This document shows positions 32,368-41,499 of a stretch of 64,000 bases of DNA, one piece after another (position 1 is the first letter of the stretch; the number at the start of each line of letters is the position of its first letter). This DNA is from an uncultured Dehalococcoidia bacterium (GTDB lineage Bacteria; Chloroflexota; Dehalococcoidia; Bin125). The notes under the pieces were generated by a model. That model was given only the letters and a program-made list of their open reading frames with translations, had not been told where the DNA came from and ran no database searches. The position numbers and the translations under genes are program-made. Location: NCBI GenBank assembly GCA_958295515.1, contig CATQGW010000001.1, positions 1,194,658 through 1,258,657 of the forward strand. Direction: 5' to 3'.

Positions 32368-33021
32368 ATCACCAAACCCACCCGCCGCCGCGAACTCCGC
32401 CACTGGCGCGAGGGCGCAGCCGTCGTCGCCGGCGCCGACGAAGTCGGGCGCGGTCCCTGGGCCGGACCGCTCGTCGTCGGGGCCGTCGTCCTCCCGCCCA
32501 ACCAGCGCCCAGCCTGGCTGCCGCTGCTGCGCGACAGCAAAGCGCTCAGCCCCCGCGCCCGCCGCGAGCTCGCGCCGCAAATCCACGCAGGCGCGCAGGA
32601 CTCCGCGCTCGGCTGGGTAAATGCCGCCGAGCTCGACGAACTCGGACTCGCCGCCGCCCTGCGCCTCGCCTACCGGCGCGCCCTGCACGGACTCAGCAGC
32701 CCGCCCGATATCGTGCTGGCCGACGGTACGGACCGGCTCGGCCTGCCCTGGCCGACCGAGATGGTCGTGCGCGGCGATGCGCGGGTCGCCTCGATCGCCG
32801 CCGCCTCAATCATTGCGAAGGTCGCCCGTGACGACTACATGGCGGCGCTGGACGCGCGCTTTCCTCAGTTCGGCTTCGCGCGCCATCGCGGCTACGGCAC
32901 GCCCGAACACCGCGCCGCCCTCGCCGCCCACCCGCCCTGCCCCGAACACCGCCGCTGCTTCCGACCCGTCGCGCAGTCCGTCTGGTTCGCGCCGCAAGCA
33001 GGCGCTGGGCAGAGCCGCTGA
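32365..33021 (+). CDS. rnhB: Ribonuclease HII
   Basis: A 218-residue RNase HII. The type 2 active-site motif GADEVGRGPWAG (Asp and Glu near residues 28-32), DSKALSPRAR, VLADGTD (third carboxylate) and the C-terminal FARHRGYGTPEHRAAL block are all visible. It nicks at single ribonucleotides in DNA and removes RNA from hybrids. The 3' end overlaps yraN in another frame, with the rnhB stop at 33019-33021, and the rnhB-yraN order is a conserved gene pair. Confidence 0.95.
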   Translation: MITKPTRRRELRHWREGAAVVAGADEVGRGPWAGPLVVGAVVLPPNQRPAWLPLLRDSKALSPRARRELAPQIHAGAQDSALGWVNAAELDELGLAAALRLAYRRALHGLSSPPDIVLADGTDRLGLPWPTEMVVRGDARVASIAAASIIAKVARDDYMAALDARFPQFGFARHRGYGTPEHRAALAAHPPCPEHRRCFRPVAQSVWFAPQAGAGQSR

Positions 33022-33358
33022 AGCGCTCGCCGCCCAATGGCTGCGCGCCCGCGGCTACCAGATCCTCGAACGTAACTACCGCCGACCCTGGGGCGAAGCC
33101 GACATCATCGCCCGCGACCCGCACGGCGTCACCGTGATCGTCGAGGTGCGCAGCCGCCGCGACCCGCACTACCCGCTCGAACTGCTCGAATCGGTCGGAC
33201 CGCGCAAACAGCATCAGCTGCGCCGCCTCGCCCACGGCCTGCTCGCCGAGCGCGAGCGGCAGATTGAGATCCGCATCGACGTGATCGCCGTCTCGACCGG
33301 CCCCGACGGACGCCTGCGCGTCGTCTCCCACATCCCCAACGCCGTCGCGGACCGCTGA
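33005..33358 (+). CDS. UPF0102 / YraN-family nuclease-like protein, start codon uncertain
   Basis: About 117 residues of a YraN-type, PD-(D/E)XK-like fold: LGRAAEALAAQWLRARGY, the conserved ILERNYRRPWGEADIIARD (active-site Glu and Asp), and VIVEVRSRRD with Glu and Val. There is no ATG, GTG or TTG in this frame between 32777 and the conserved region. The best guess is the CTG at 33005, just before the conserved GRAAE, giving a 14-bp overlap with rnhB. Translational coupling to rnhB or a frameshift are alternatives. The product is possibly a Holliday-junction or DNA-related nuclease, but its function is not established. Confidence 0.75.
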   Translation: MGRAAEALAAQWLRARGYQILERNYRRPWGEADIIARDPHGVTVIVEVRSRRDPHYPLELLESVGPRKQHQLRRLAHGLLAERERQIEIRIDVIAVSTGPDGRLRVVSHIPNAVADR

Positions 33359-33375
33359 TCCGAGCACCCCGCGCC

Positions 33376-33393
33376 TATCCTGTCGCCACCATG
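33376..33393 (+). promoter_or_regulatory. -10 hexamer 9 nt upstream of the first FmdB start
   Basis: TATCCT at 33376-33381, with the ATG at 33391. The spacing is slightly longer than in the other leaderless candidates. Confidence 0.35.
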
Positions 33394-33660
33394 CCGATCT
33401 ACGAATACCACTGTCCGGCCTGCCGCCGCGCCGTCGAAGTCTTCCAGCGCCGCGCCCGCTCCGAGGGCGATGCGCCGCCGCCCTGTCCCGAGTGCGGCGG
33501 CGGCGATCTCCAGCCCCGCTTTTCGCGCTTTTCCGCTCGCTCCGAGCTCTCGTTCCCCGGCTTCGACACGATGGACGATGTCGACGAGAACGACCCCGAG
33601 TCGGTCGCCGCCTGGCGCAAATCCGCCGGCGCGCCCGAAGAGCTGCCCGCCGACCTGTAG
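33391..33660 (+). CDS. FmdB-family zinc ribbon protein, copy 1
   Basis: 89 residues. The N-terminal MPIYEYHCPACRRAVEVFQR is the FmdB/CxxC_CxxC_SSSS regulatory-type zinc ribbon, and the second half-site is CPECGGGDLQPRFSRF. The Asp/Glu-rich tail is typical. Proteins of this type are common small accessory factors of unknown function, first named for regulation of formamidase. A paralogue follows 18 bp downstream. Confidence 0.85.
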   Translation: MPIYEYHCPACRRAVEVFQRRARSEGDAPPPCPECGGGDLQPRFSRFSARSELSFPGFDTMDDVDENDPESVAAWRKSAGAPEELPADL

Positions 33661-33678
33661 GCTGAGCGCGAGGTCCCG

Positions 33679-34023
33679 ATGCCGATCTACGAGTACCGCT
33701 GCCCCAGCTGCCGCGCCATCAACGAGGCCTTTCACCGCTCGCTGGAGCACGCCAAAGCGCCCGCCTGCGAGCAATGCGGCTCCGACGGCCTGCGTCGCGT
33801 CGTCTCCCGCTTCGCCACCCCCAAGACCGAGTCTCAGGTGCTCGAGCAATACGGCTCGCCCGGCCCCGGCGCAGGCCCCGACGCCTACCGCGACCCGCGC
33901 CAGATCGGCCGCTGGGCGGAGCAGCGCTTCGAAGAGATGGGCGTCGAAATGCCCGCCGAAGCCAAGCAAATGATCGACGCCGCCCGCGACGGCGACCTCC
34001 CCGCCCCCGTCAAAGACCTCTAG
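33679..34023 (+). CDS. FmdB-family zinc ribbon protein, copy 2
   Basis: 114 residues. MPIYEYRCPSCRAINEAF and CEQCGSDGLRRVVSRF form the four-Cys zinc ribbon. A variable linker and the conserved RQIGRWAEQRFEEMGVEMP tail follow. It is tandem with copy 1 but has diverged. Its last ~105 bp are repeated at 34874-34978 as a pseudogene-like fragment. GAGGT serves as the Shine-Dalgarno sequence. Confidence 0.85.
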   Translation: MPIYEYRCPSCRAINEAFHRSLEHAKAPACEQCGSDGLRRVVSRFATPKTESQVLEQYGSPGPGAGPDAYRDPRQIGRWAEQRFEEMGVEMPAEAKQMIDAARDGDLPAPVKDL

Positions 34024-34109
34024 CGCTGGCTACACTCGGCGCTAGAGGAGCCCCACCATGGCCACGCCCACACGCAAACCCCGCGGCCTGCCGCTCGACG
34101 CCTTCTTGC
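33919..34109 (+). repeat. 191-bp direct duplication, copy 1
   Basis: It contains the 3' end of the second FmdB gene, the intergenic promoter (TACACT 34031-34036) and Shine-Dalgarno (GAGGAG 34045-34050), and the first 17 codons of the next gene. It aligns without gaps to 34874-35064, with about six mismatches by eye. Confidence 0.9.
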
Positions 34110-34366
34110 ACGACGGCCCGGTCGATCACGCGGACCGCGAGTGGCTCTTCCGCCAGGGCGCGCGCAACCGCGAATATTTCTGGGAGCGGCGCGACGAACT
34201 CATCCGCGACCACCGGGGCAAGTGGGTAACGGTCTACGGCGATTGCCAGCTTGTCATCGGAGCTGACCGCGCCGAAATGCGCCGCAACATCCCGCTGGAC
34301 GACCTCCGCGTCGCCTACACCGAACTGCTCGACGACCTGGTTGAGTGCCCAAGCATCTTCAGCTGA
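34058..34366 (+). CDS. Small DUF5678-like protein
   Basis: A 102-residue soluble protein. The core RNREYFWERRDELIRDHRGKWVTVYGD resembles DUF5678, a short domain often encoded next to retropepsin-like proteases. An ATG with a GAGGAG Shine-Dalgarno is supported by the TACACT -10 candidate at 34031-34036. Its TGA overlaps the ATG of the protease gene (34364-34368), so translation is coupled. A divergent paralogue is at 35061-35324. The function is unknown; a chaperone, adaptor or antagonist of the protease is conceivable. Confidence 0.65.
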   Translation: MATPTRKPRGLPLDAFLHDGPVDHADREWLFRQGARNREYFWERRDELIRDHRGKWVTVYGDCQLVIGADRAEMRRNIPLDDLRVAYTELLDDLVECPSIFS

Positions 34367-34875
34367 TGCCCGACGTCCGCGTTCCCGTCTGGGTTGAGCC
34401 GCCGCGCCGCCGATATCAGCCGCTACAGATGGAATCGTTCGGCCGCGTATTCGCCGATGCACTCGTCGCCGTTGGCTCGCGTGAGTGGTTCACACGCTTC
34501 CTAATCGACACTGGCGCGGACTTCACAATCCTCAGCGCGGGCGACGCCGAAGACCTCCTTGTCGACGACTACCTGGCAATTGATTTCGAGCACGATCCGT
34601 TTCGCGTCGTCGTGGGCGGGATCGGCGGCCTCATGCGCTGCGTCGCGCGAGAAGCCGACCTTGCATTCCGCACGGAAGGCGGCGACGCGATCGATATTCG
34701 CACGCCCATTCTCGTCGCGGAGCGCGTCTACCTGCCCGATGGCAGACGACAAGCGGCGCCCCCCAGCCTGCTCGGACGCGACATCCTCGGGCGCGGCGCC
34801 CTCACGCTGGCGTGGCGATTGCCTGCTGAGCTCGAGCTGAGCAACCTCCCGCCCACCCCCTCGGCGCTGCGCTGA
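34366..34875 (+). CDS. Retropepsin-like aspartic protease
   Basis: A 169-residue protein. RFLIDTGADFTILS is the retroviral-type active site (DTGA), followed by a flap-like region. A second hydrophobic-Gly motif, LLGRDILGRGALTLAW, matches the C-terminal LLGxD motif of clan AA proteases. Such proteins act as dimers. The ATG at 34366 overlaps the previous stop (TGATG) and is preferred over the ATG at 34345. The TGA stop (34873-34875) lies on the edge of the duplicated segment, so the duplication junction supplies part of it. Confidence 0.8.
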   Translation: MPDVRVPVWVEPPRRRYQPLQMESFGRVFADALVAVGSREWFTRFLIDTGADFTILSAGDAEDLLVDDYLAIDFEHDPFRVVVGGIGGLMRCVAREADLAFRTEGGDAIDIRTPILVAERVYLPDGRRQAAPPSLLGRDILGRGALTLAWRLPAELELSNLPPTPSALR

Positions 34876-34978
34876 GCAGCGCTTCGAAGAGATGGGCGTA
34901 GAAATGCCCGCCGAAGCCAAGCAAATGATCGACGCCGCCCGCGACGGCGACCTCCCCGCCCCCGTCAAGGACCTCTAG
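34874..34978 (+). pseudogene. Truncated FmdB copy (3' end fragment)
   Basis: It corresponds to the last ~34 codons of the second FmdB protein (QRFEEMGVEMPAEAKQ...), with a TAG stop at 34976-34978 and no upstream half. It is a fragment carried by the duplication. Confidence 0.8.
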
Positions 34979-35064
34979 CGCTGGCTACACTCAGCGCTAG
35001 AGGAGCCCCACCATAGCCACGCCCACGCGCAAACCCCGCGGCCTGCCGCTCGATGCCTTCTTGC
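34874..35064 (+). repeat. 191-bp direct duplication, copy 2
   Basis: The same length and gapless alignment as 33919-34109. The key change is ATG to ATA at 35013-35015, at the former start codon. Confidence 0.9.
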
Positions 35065-35324
35065 CGACCGAGTCGTTCGACGAGGCCGATGCCAACGAGA
35101 TCCACGAGCGGCGCTCCCGCAATCGGGAGTACCTCTTCAGCCGCTGGGACGAGCTGCTGCGCCTGCATCCCGGGCAGTGGGCGGCTGTCTACTGCGGCGA
35201 CCAGCTTCTGATTGGCGACGACGCAATGGAGCTGCGCCGCCGCATACCATCCGACGATGAGCGGCGCGAAGCCTTTATCTGGCAACTCGGCGATCCGCCC
35301 GGTGTCGTGAGCATCCCCGGGTGA
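35061..35324 (+). CDS. DUF5678-like paralogue with damaged start
   Basis: An 87-residue reading from TTG 35061. The original start position (35013) is now ATA, so translation must begin downstream, from a non-standard ATA, or not at all. Residues match the upstream paralogue at RNREY..R.DEL.R.H.G.W..VY, then IG.D..E.RR.IP.DD.R, about 45% identity by eye. There is no protease gene after it. It may be a decaying copy. A Shine-Dalgarno and -10 identical to those of the functional copy lie 48 bp too far upstream. Confidence 0.5.
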   Translation: MPTESFDEADANEIHERRSRNREYLFSRWDELLRLHPGQWAAVYCGDQLLIGDDAMELRRRIPSDDERREAFIWQLGDPPGVVSIPG

Positions 35325-35715
35325 CGCCAAGCGCAGTTCGCATTGCGGCGTGGGTCGCGCCGCCGCGCCTTACTCCGTCATTTCTGCTTCCTCTTCCGTC
35401 ATTCCCGCGAAAGCGGGAATCTCCCCGCTCGACCTCCCAAACCCCGCGATGAGATTCCCGCTCGGGGGCGGGAATGACGGAAGTGGCGGCGGGAATGATG
35501 GAAACGGGAGCCAAGCGGGTTACGCCAAGGTCTCTACATATGCAGGCGGCTGGAAGCCGCCGAGGGGGTTGGGCGAACGCCCCCGATTGCCCGACTGATC
35601 ATCGCTCGATACATTGCCTGCGGCTTGCGTAGCGGCTCAGGCCGCCGCGCCTGGAACCGTGTTCGGCGCAGAGCTGGGACGCTCTGCGGCTCGCCGCCCG
35701 ATTGGGAGGATGCAG
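35325..35715. other. Intergenic region with REPIN-like element R3
   Basis: A 391-bp gap with no credible gene. A degenerate hairpin arm (CCGTCATTTCTGC, 35375-35387), a complete inverted pair at 35396-35480 (CCGTCATTCCCGC...GCGGGAATC, spacer, GAGATTCCCGC...GCGGGAATGACGG), and one further right arm (GCGGGAATGATGG, about 35489-35501) are present. The last 110 bp before hppA are ordinary and end in GGGAGG. Confidence 0.8.
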
Positions 35716-37785
<2,070 letters not shown>

Positions 37786-37823
37786 CCGCGCGAAGCCGCG
37801 CCGCGCCCTGAGCTGCGCCCACT

Positions 37824-37943
37824 TCCGTCATACCCGCGCCCACTTCCGTCATACCCGTGCTTGCCACGGGTATCCCGCCGTTCCCAGCACCAACATCGCT
37901 GCCCGCACCGCGAGATTGCCGCGGCGGGGCGCGGCAATGACGG
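37824..37943. repeat. REPIN-like element, chimeric (R4)
   Basis: Lone left arm CCGTCATACCCGC (37824-37836), then a left hairpin CCGTCATACCCGTG...CACGGGTATC (37846-37873) and a right hairpin GAGATTGCCGCGG...GCGGCAATGACGG (37912-37943). The left half is of the ATACCC type and the right half of the ATTGCC type. It lies 38 bp after the hppA stop. Confidence 0.85.
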
Positions 37944-37982
37944 AGGGACTAGCGACAAATGCGCTCCCCGCACTTCGCCCAC

Positions 37983-38010
37983 TACCCTCCTCCCATCGTT
38001 ACAGAACGAT
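37983..38010 (+). promoter_or_regulatory. Promoter and palindromic operator candidate of the binding-protein gene
   Basis: TACCCT at 37983-37988 is followed by the perfect palindrome ATCGTT-ACAG-AACGAT (37995-38010), located at the expected transcription start. The regulator is unknown. Confidence 0.4.
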
Positions 38011-38034
38011 CAAGCCCCGAAAGGCCTGGCACTC

Positions 38035-39285
38035 ATGCGGAAGCACACGATGTTTGGGTTCATCGCCGGCGTTGGGGTCACCCTCGCCGCCGTCCTTGCC
38101 GTGATCGGCGCTGTCGCTTTGGCCGAATCCCGGTCGGACGAAGTCCGCGTGCAGGCGCGGCAGCTCGCCGATGGGCGGGTCGAGGTCGCTGTACAGCACC
38201 GCGCCGCGCCCGACGCCGACTGGAGCGAGCGCAGCGCGCCCGAACAGCGCTTCCTGCCCGCGAACGCGCCCGTTGGGCGCTGGCACTCCAGCAGCTCCGT
38301 CGCCGCCGACCCGATGGCCGACGCCGTGGTCGCCGAGCCTCAGTTCTTCTGCCTCGTCACCCACGCCCACCCCGATGACCCCTTCTGGCGCACCGCCGAA
38401 CTCGCCGCCTCCGAGAGGCGCTGGCCGCGCGACCTGCCCGGCATCAATGTCCGCATGAAGGGCAGCCCGGATGTCGTCGAACAGTCGCAACTCATCCGCG
38501 AATGCGTCGCCGACGGCGCGATCGCCATCGGCGTCACCCTCGCCGACCCCGACGGCGTCGCCGAAGCGATCCGCGAAGCCGCCGACGCAGGCGTCTGGGT
38601 GGTCACCTTCAACTCCGGCGACGAAGACTACATCCGCGTCGGCGCGAGTCGGCATGTCGGCGTCGACGAGGTACACGCCGGCGTGATCACCGCCGAACGA
38701 ATCACCGCCGCCGGCGCCGAGGGCCCGGCTCTCTGCGTCATCCACGAGCGCCACAACGTCGGCCTCGAAGAGCGTTGCCGCGGCTTCGAGGACGCCTGGC
38801 CTGGCCGCGTCGAGCTGCTCCATGTTGAGGACACCGGCTTCACCGACCCGGCCGGCACCGCCGCGACCATCGCCGAACGGCTGCGCAGCGCCGACGAGCC
38901 CTTCGCCGCCGTGCTCACCCTCAACCACGCCATCGCCGCCGCCGCCATCGACGCCATTGACGCCGCCGAATCAGATGCCGTGCTCGCGACATTCGACTCC
39001 ACGGCCGCAACCCTCCGCGCGATCATCGACGGCGAAATTCTCTTCGCGGTCGAAACGTCGCCATTCAGCCAGACCTGGCTCGCCCTCTCCGCAATGCGCC
39101 ACCTCGTCGTCAGCGGCGCCGGCATCCTCGCCGACTGGGGCGGGGAGGACGCCGTCGCAGCCCTGGGCCACCACGCGATCCTGATCCAGCCCCGCCTCTA
39201 CACGATCGACAACGCGCAATCGATCTACGAGCTGCTCACACGCATCTACGCCGCCCGCGCCACCCAAACCGCGTCCGAGGAGTAG
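38035..39285 (+). CDS. Sugar-type periplasmic binding protein (Peripla_BP_4)
   Basis: A 416-residue protein. The ATG at 38035 starts MRKHTMFGF, followed by a hydrophobic segment (about 7-32) that acts as a signal peptide or anchor. The mature domain has the LacI/RbsB-like fold: FCLVTHAHPDDPFWRTAELAA, DGAIAIGVTLADPDGVAEAI, VWVVTFNSGD and LATFDSTAATLRAI. It resembles sugar- or autoinducer-binding receptors. No ABC ATPase or permease gene is adjacent, so it may serve a remote transporter or act as a sensor. The frame is open upstream to 37861, through the repeat element, but without support. Confidence 0.82.
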   Translation: MRKHTMFGFIAGVGVTLAAVLAVIGAVALAESRSDEVRVQARQLADGRVEVAVQHRAAPDADWSERSAPEQRFLPANAPVGRWHSSSSVAADPMADAVVAEPQFFCLVTHAHPDDPFWRTAELAASERRWPRDLPGINVRMKGSPDVVEQSQLIRECVADGAIAIGVTLADPDGVAEAIREAADAGVWVVTFNSGDEDYIRVGASRHVGVDEVHAGVITAERITAAGAEGPALCVIHERHNVGLEERCRGFEDAWPGRVELLHVEDTGFTDPAGTAATIAERLRSADEPFAAVLTLNHAIAAAAIDAIDAAESDAVLATFDSTAATLRAIIDGEILFAVETSPFSQTWLALSAMRHLVVSGAGILADWGGEDAVAALGHHAILIQPRLYTIDNAQSIYELLTRIYAARATQTASEE

Positions 39286-39302
39286 CCGCAGCAGCAGCAC
39301 CT

Positions 39303-39336
39303 CCGTCATACCCGCGGCGGGGCGCGGGTATGACGG
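39303..39336. repeat. Single-hairpin repeat, ATACCC type (R5)
   Basis: CCGTCATACCCGCG (39303-39316), a 6-nt loop, and CGCGGGTATGACGG (39323-39336): 14-bp perfect arms. It is 17 bp after the stop of the binding-protein gene. Confidence 0.9.
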
Positions 39337-39368
39337 AAAAGGGCGCGCGCCGTCCCCGCACGCCCCAG

Positions 39369-39509
39369 TCAGCCTCGGTCCCGCTCTTCCTCACGCCCTG
39401 CCCGCTCGCGCAGCTGCGCGCTGACCGCGCGGCCTGCGTTGCCGGTGGCCAACACGGTGAGCAGCGCGCCGACCGTCAGCCCGATTGCCAAGCCCAGCAG
39501 AAACCGCAT
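39369..39509 (-). CDS. Small single-pass membrane protein
   Basis: A 46-residue protein starting at the ATG at 39509, with a strong Shine-Dalgarno GGGAGGG seven bases before it on the minus strand. One transmembrane helix (MRFLLGLAIGLTVGALLTVL) is followed by a charged cytoplasmic tail rich in Arg and Glu. It resembles YtxH/gas-vesicle-like small anchors. TATTGT on the minus strand (39544-39549 complement) is a plausible -10. The function is unknown. Confidence 0.65.
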   Translation of the reverse strand: MRFLLGLAIGLTVGALLTVLATGNAGRAVSAQLRERAGREEERDRG

Positions 39510-39589
39510 CGCGCCCTCCCGCGTTTGTCGCCAGCCCAGCCTCACAATAGCGTGAGAGGCATCGCACCCCGCGCATCTGGAGCCGCCCC

Positions 39590-40921
39590 ATGACAACCAC
39601 CGAACCCGCCCAATCCACCGTCTCGATGGATACCCTCGTCTCGCTCTGCAAGCGGCGCGGCTTCGTCTTCCCCGCCAGCGAAATCTACGGCGGCTTCGGC
39701 TCCACCTACGACTACGGCCCGCTCGGCGTCGAACTCAAGCGCAACATTAAGGACGCCTGGTGGCGCGCGATGGTGCGCGAGCGCAGCGATGTGGTCGGCA
39801 TCGACACCGCGATCATCCAGTCTCCCCGCGTCTGGGAAGCCAGCGGCCACGTGCAGAACTTCCACGACCCGATGGTCGACTGCCTCCAGTGCAAAGGCCG
39901 CTTCCGCGCCGACCACCTCGAAGGTCCTGCCTGCCCCACCTGCGGCGCTGCCGACTCCTTCACCGACGCCCGCGAGTTCAACCTGATGTTCCGCACCCAC
40001 GTCGGCCCCGTTGAGGACGCCGCGGCCTCCGCCTATCTGCGCCCGGAAACCGCGCAGGGCATCTTCGTCAACTTCGAGAACGTGCTCAACGCCACGCGCC
40101 GCCGCCTGCCCTTCGGCATCGCCCAGCAGGGCAAGTCCTTCCGCAACGAGATCACGCTCGGCAACTTCATCTTCCGCACCCGCGAATTCGAGCAGATGGA
40201 GATGGAATACTTCGTCGCGCCCGAGCAGTCCGACGAGTGGTACGCGCGCTGGATCGACCTCCGCGAGGCCTGGTACCACGAGCTCGGCATCCAGCCCGAG
40301 AACCTGCGCCGCGATGTCCACCCGCAGGAATCGCTCTCCCACTACTCCGCCGGCACCACCGACCTCCAGTACCGCTTCCCCTGGGGCTGGGACGAGCTGG
40401 AGGGCATCGCCAACCGCACGGACTTCGACCTCACCCAGCACGGCGAATCGTCGGGCAAGCGGCTCGAATACTTCGACCAGGCCGAGCAGCGCCACATCGT
40501 GCCCCACGTGATCGAGCCCGCCGCCGGCGTGGATCGGATCATGCTCGCCCTGCTCTGCGACGCCTACCGCGTGCTGCCCGACGAGAAGGGCGACGACCGC
40601 GTGGTGCTCGCCTTCGCCCCGCGCATCGCCCCCGTCACCGTCGCCGTCCTGCCGCTCAGCCGCAAAGAGCCCGTCGCCGACCTCGCCCGCCAGGTCTGGG
40701 ACCAGCTCCGCCCCCACTGGACCACGCAATACGACGATACCCAAAGCATCGGCCGCCGCTACCGCCGCCAGGACGAGATCGGCACGCCGCTCTGCGTCAC
40801 CATCGACTTCGACTCGCTCGAAGACCACGCCGTCACGATCCGCGACCGCGACACCCAACAGCAGGAGCGGCTGCCCATCGCCGAGCTGGTCAACGCGCTG
40901 CGCACCCGCCTCAGCTTCTAG
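39590..40921 (+). CDS. glyQS: Glycine--tRNA ligase (homodimeric)
   Basis: A 443-residue class II synthetase of the alpha2 type. KRRGFVFPASEIYGG, motif YDYGPLGVELKRN, the zinc-like CLQCKGRF and CPTCGAAD pairs, and RPETAQGIFVNF are diagnostic. The anticodon-binding domain begins near VVLAFAPRIAPVTVAVLPL. It charges tRNA-Gly. The ATG at 39590 is 80 bp from the divergent small gene. It stands alone and is followed by repeats. Confidence 0.96.
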   Translation: MTTTEPAQSTVSMDTLVSLCKRRGFVFPASEIYGGFGSTYDYGPLGVELKRNIKDAWWRAMVRERSDVVGIDTAIIQSPRVWEASGHVQNFHDPMVDCLQCKGRFRADHLEGPACPTCGAADSFTDAREFNLMFRTHVGPVEDAAASAYLRPETAQGIFVNFENVLNATRRRLPFGIAQQGKSFRNEITLGNFIFRTREFEQMEMEYFVAPEQSDEWYARWIDLREAWYHELGIQPENLRRDVHPQESLSHYSAGTTDLQYRFPWGWDELEGIANRTDFDLTQHGESSGKRLEYFDQAEQRHIVPHVIEPAAGVDRIMLALLCDAYRVLPDEKGDDRVVLAFAPRIAPVTVAVLPLSRKEPVADLARQVWDQLRPHWTTQYDDTQSIGRRYRRQDEIGTPLCVTIDFDSLEDHAVTIRDRDTQQQERLPIAELVNALRTRLSF

Positions 40922-40953
40922 CGCCGAGAACCCGCCACACCCGCCCAAGTGAC

Positions 40954-41037
40954 CCCGCCACACCCGCGCTTGCGGATCCCGTCATACCCACGCTTGCGGA
41001 TCCCGTCATACCCGCGCTTGCCGCGGGTATCTCGCCG
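40954..41037. repeat. Tandem 24-bp repeats ending in a REPIN half (R6)
   Basis: Units at 40954, 40978 and 41002 read CCCGCCACACCCGCGCTTGC, CCCGTCATACCCACGCTTGC and CCCGTCATACCCGCGCTTGC, each followed by GGAT in the first two. The third continues into CGCGGGTATCTCGCCG as a complete hairpin. A weaker unit precedes at about 40930. Nothing else is seen between glyQS and the ferredoxin gene. Confidence 0.8.
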
Positions 41038-41109
41038 TGAGCGGCGCCCAAGCCGCGTTCGCCACCGCCGTGGGCGGCTCCGAACGGAATCCCAGAAGCC
41101 GGGCTGGAG

Positions 41110-41391
41110 CTATGGCGCCAGCTCGGCCACCTTCGCCCGCGCGCTGTCCTTGTCCTCGAACCACTCCTCGTTCACCTCGGTGAACGCCTGCCACTCGTCG
41201 GGCACGTCGTCCTCGGCGAAGATCGCCGTGACCGGGCAGGCCGGCTCGCAGGCGCCGCAGTCGATGCACTCGTCCGGGCTGATGTACAGCATCCGGTCTT
41301 CCTCGTCCGCGTGGATGCAGTCCACGGGGCAGACTTCGACGCAGGACTGATCCTTGACGTCAATGCAGGGTTCGGTGATCACGTACGTCAT
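41110..41391 (-). CDS. 7Fe ferredoxin (FdxA-like)
   Basis: 93 residues. [20 protein letters not shown] leads into [10 protein letters not shown], and [16 protein letters not shown] follows. The first cluster pattern (Cys9, Cys17, Cys21 and Cys25) is that of the [3Fe-4S]/[4Fe-4S] seven-iron type. It is a low-potential electron carrier. The ATG at 41391 is chosen because the frame above it to 41484 has no similarity. TATAAC on the minus strand (complement of 41453-41458) is a possible -10. Confidence 0.92.
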   Translation of the reverse strand: MTYVITEPCIDVKDQSCVEVCPVDCIHADEEDRMLYISPDECIDCGACEPACPVTAIFAEDDVPDEWQAFTEVNEEWFEDKDSARAKVAELAP

Positions 41392-41499
41392 CTTCTGGGC
41401 CGTCCTCTCGTCAAGGGCTGTAGGCAGCCGGTCTGGCGCGCTCCTACCTACCGTTATAGGGCTGATAGCGCGCGCGGGCAACACCCCCGCGCAAATCTC

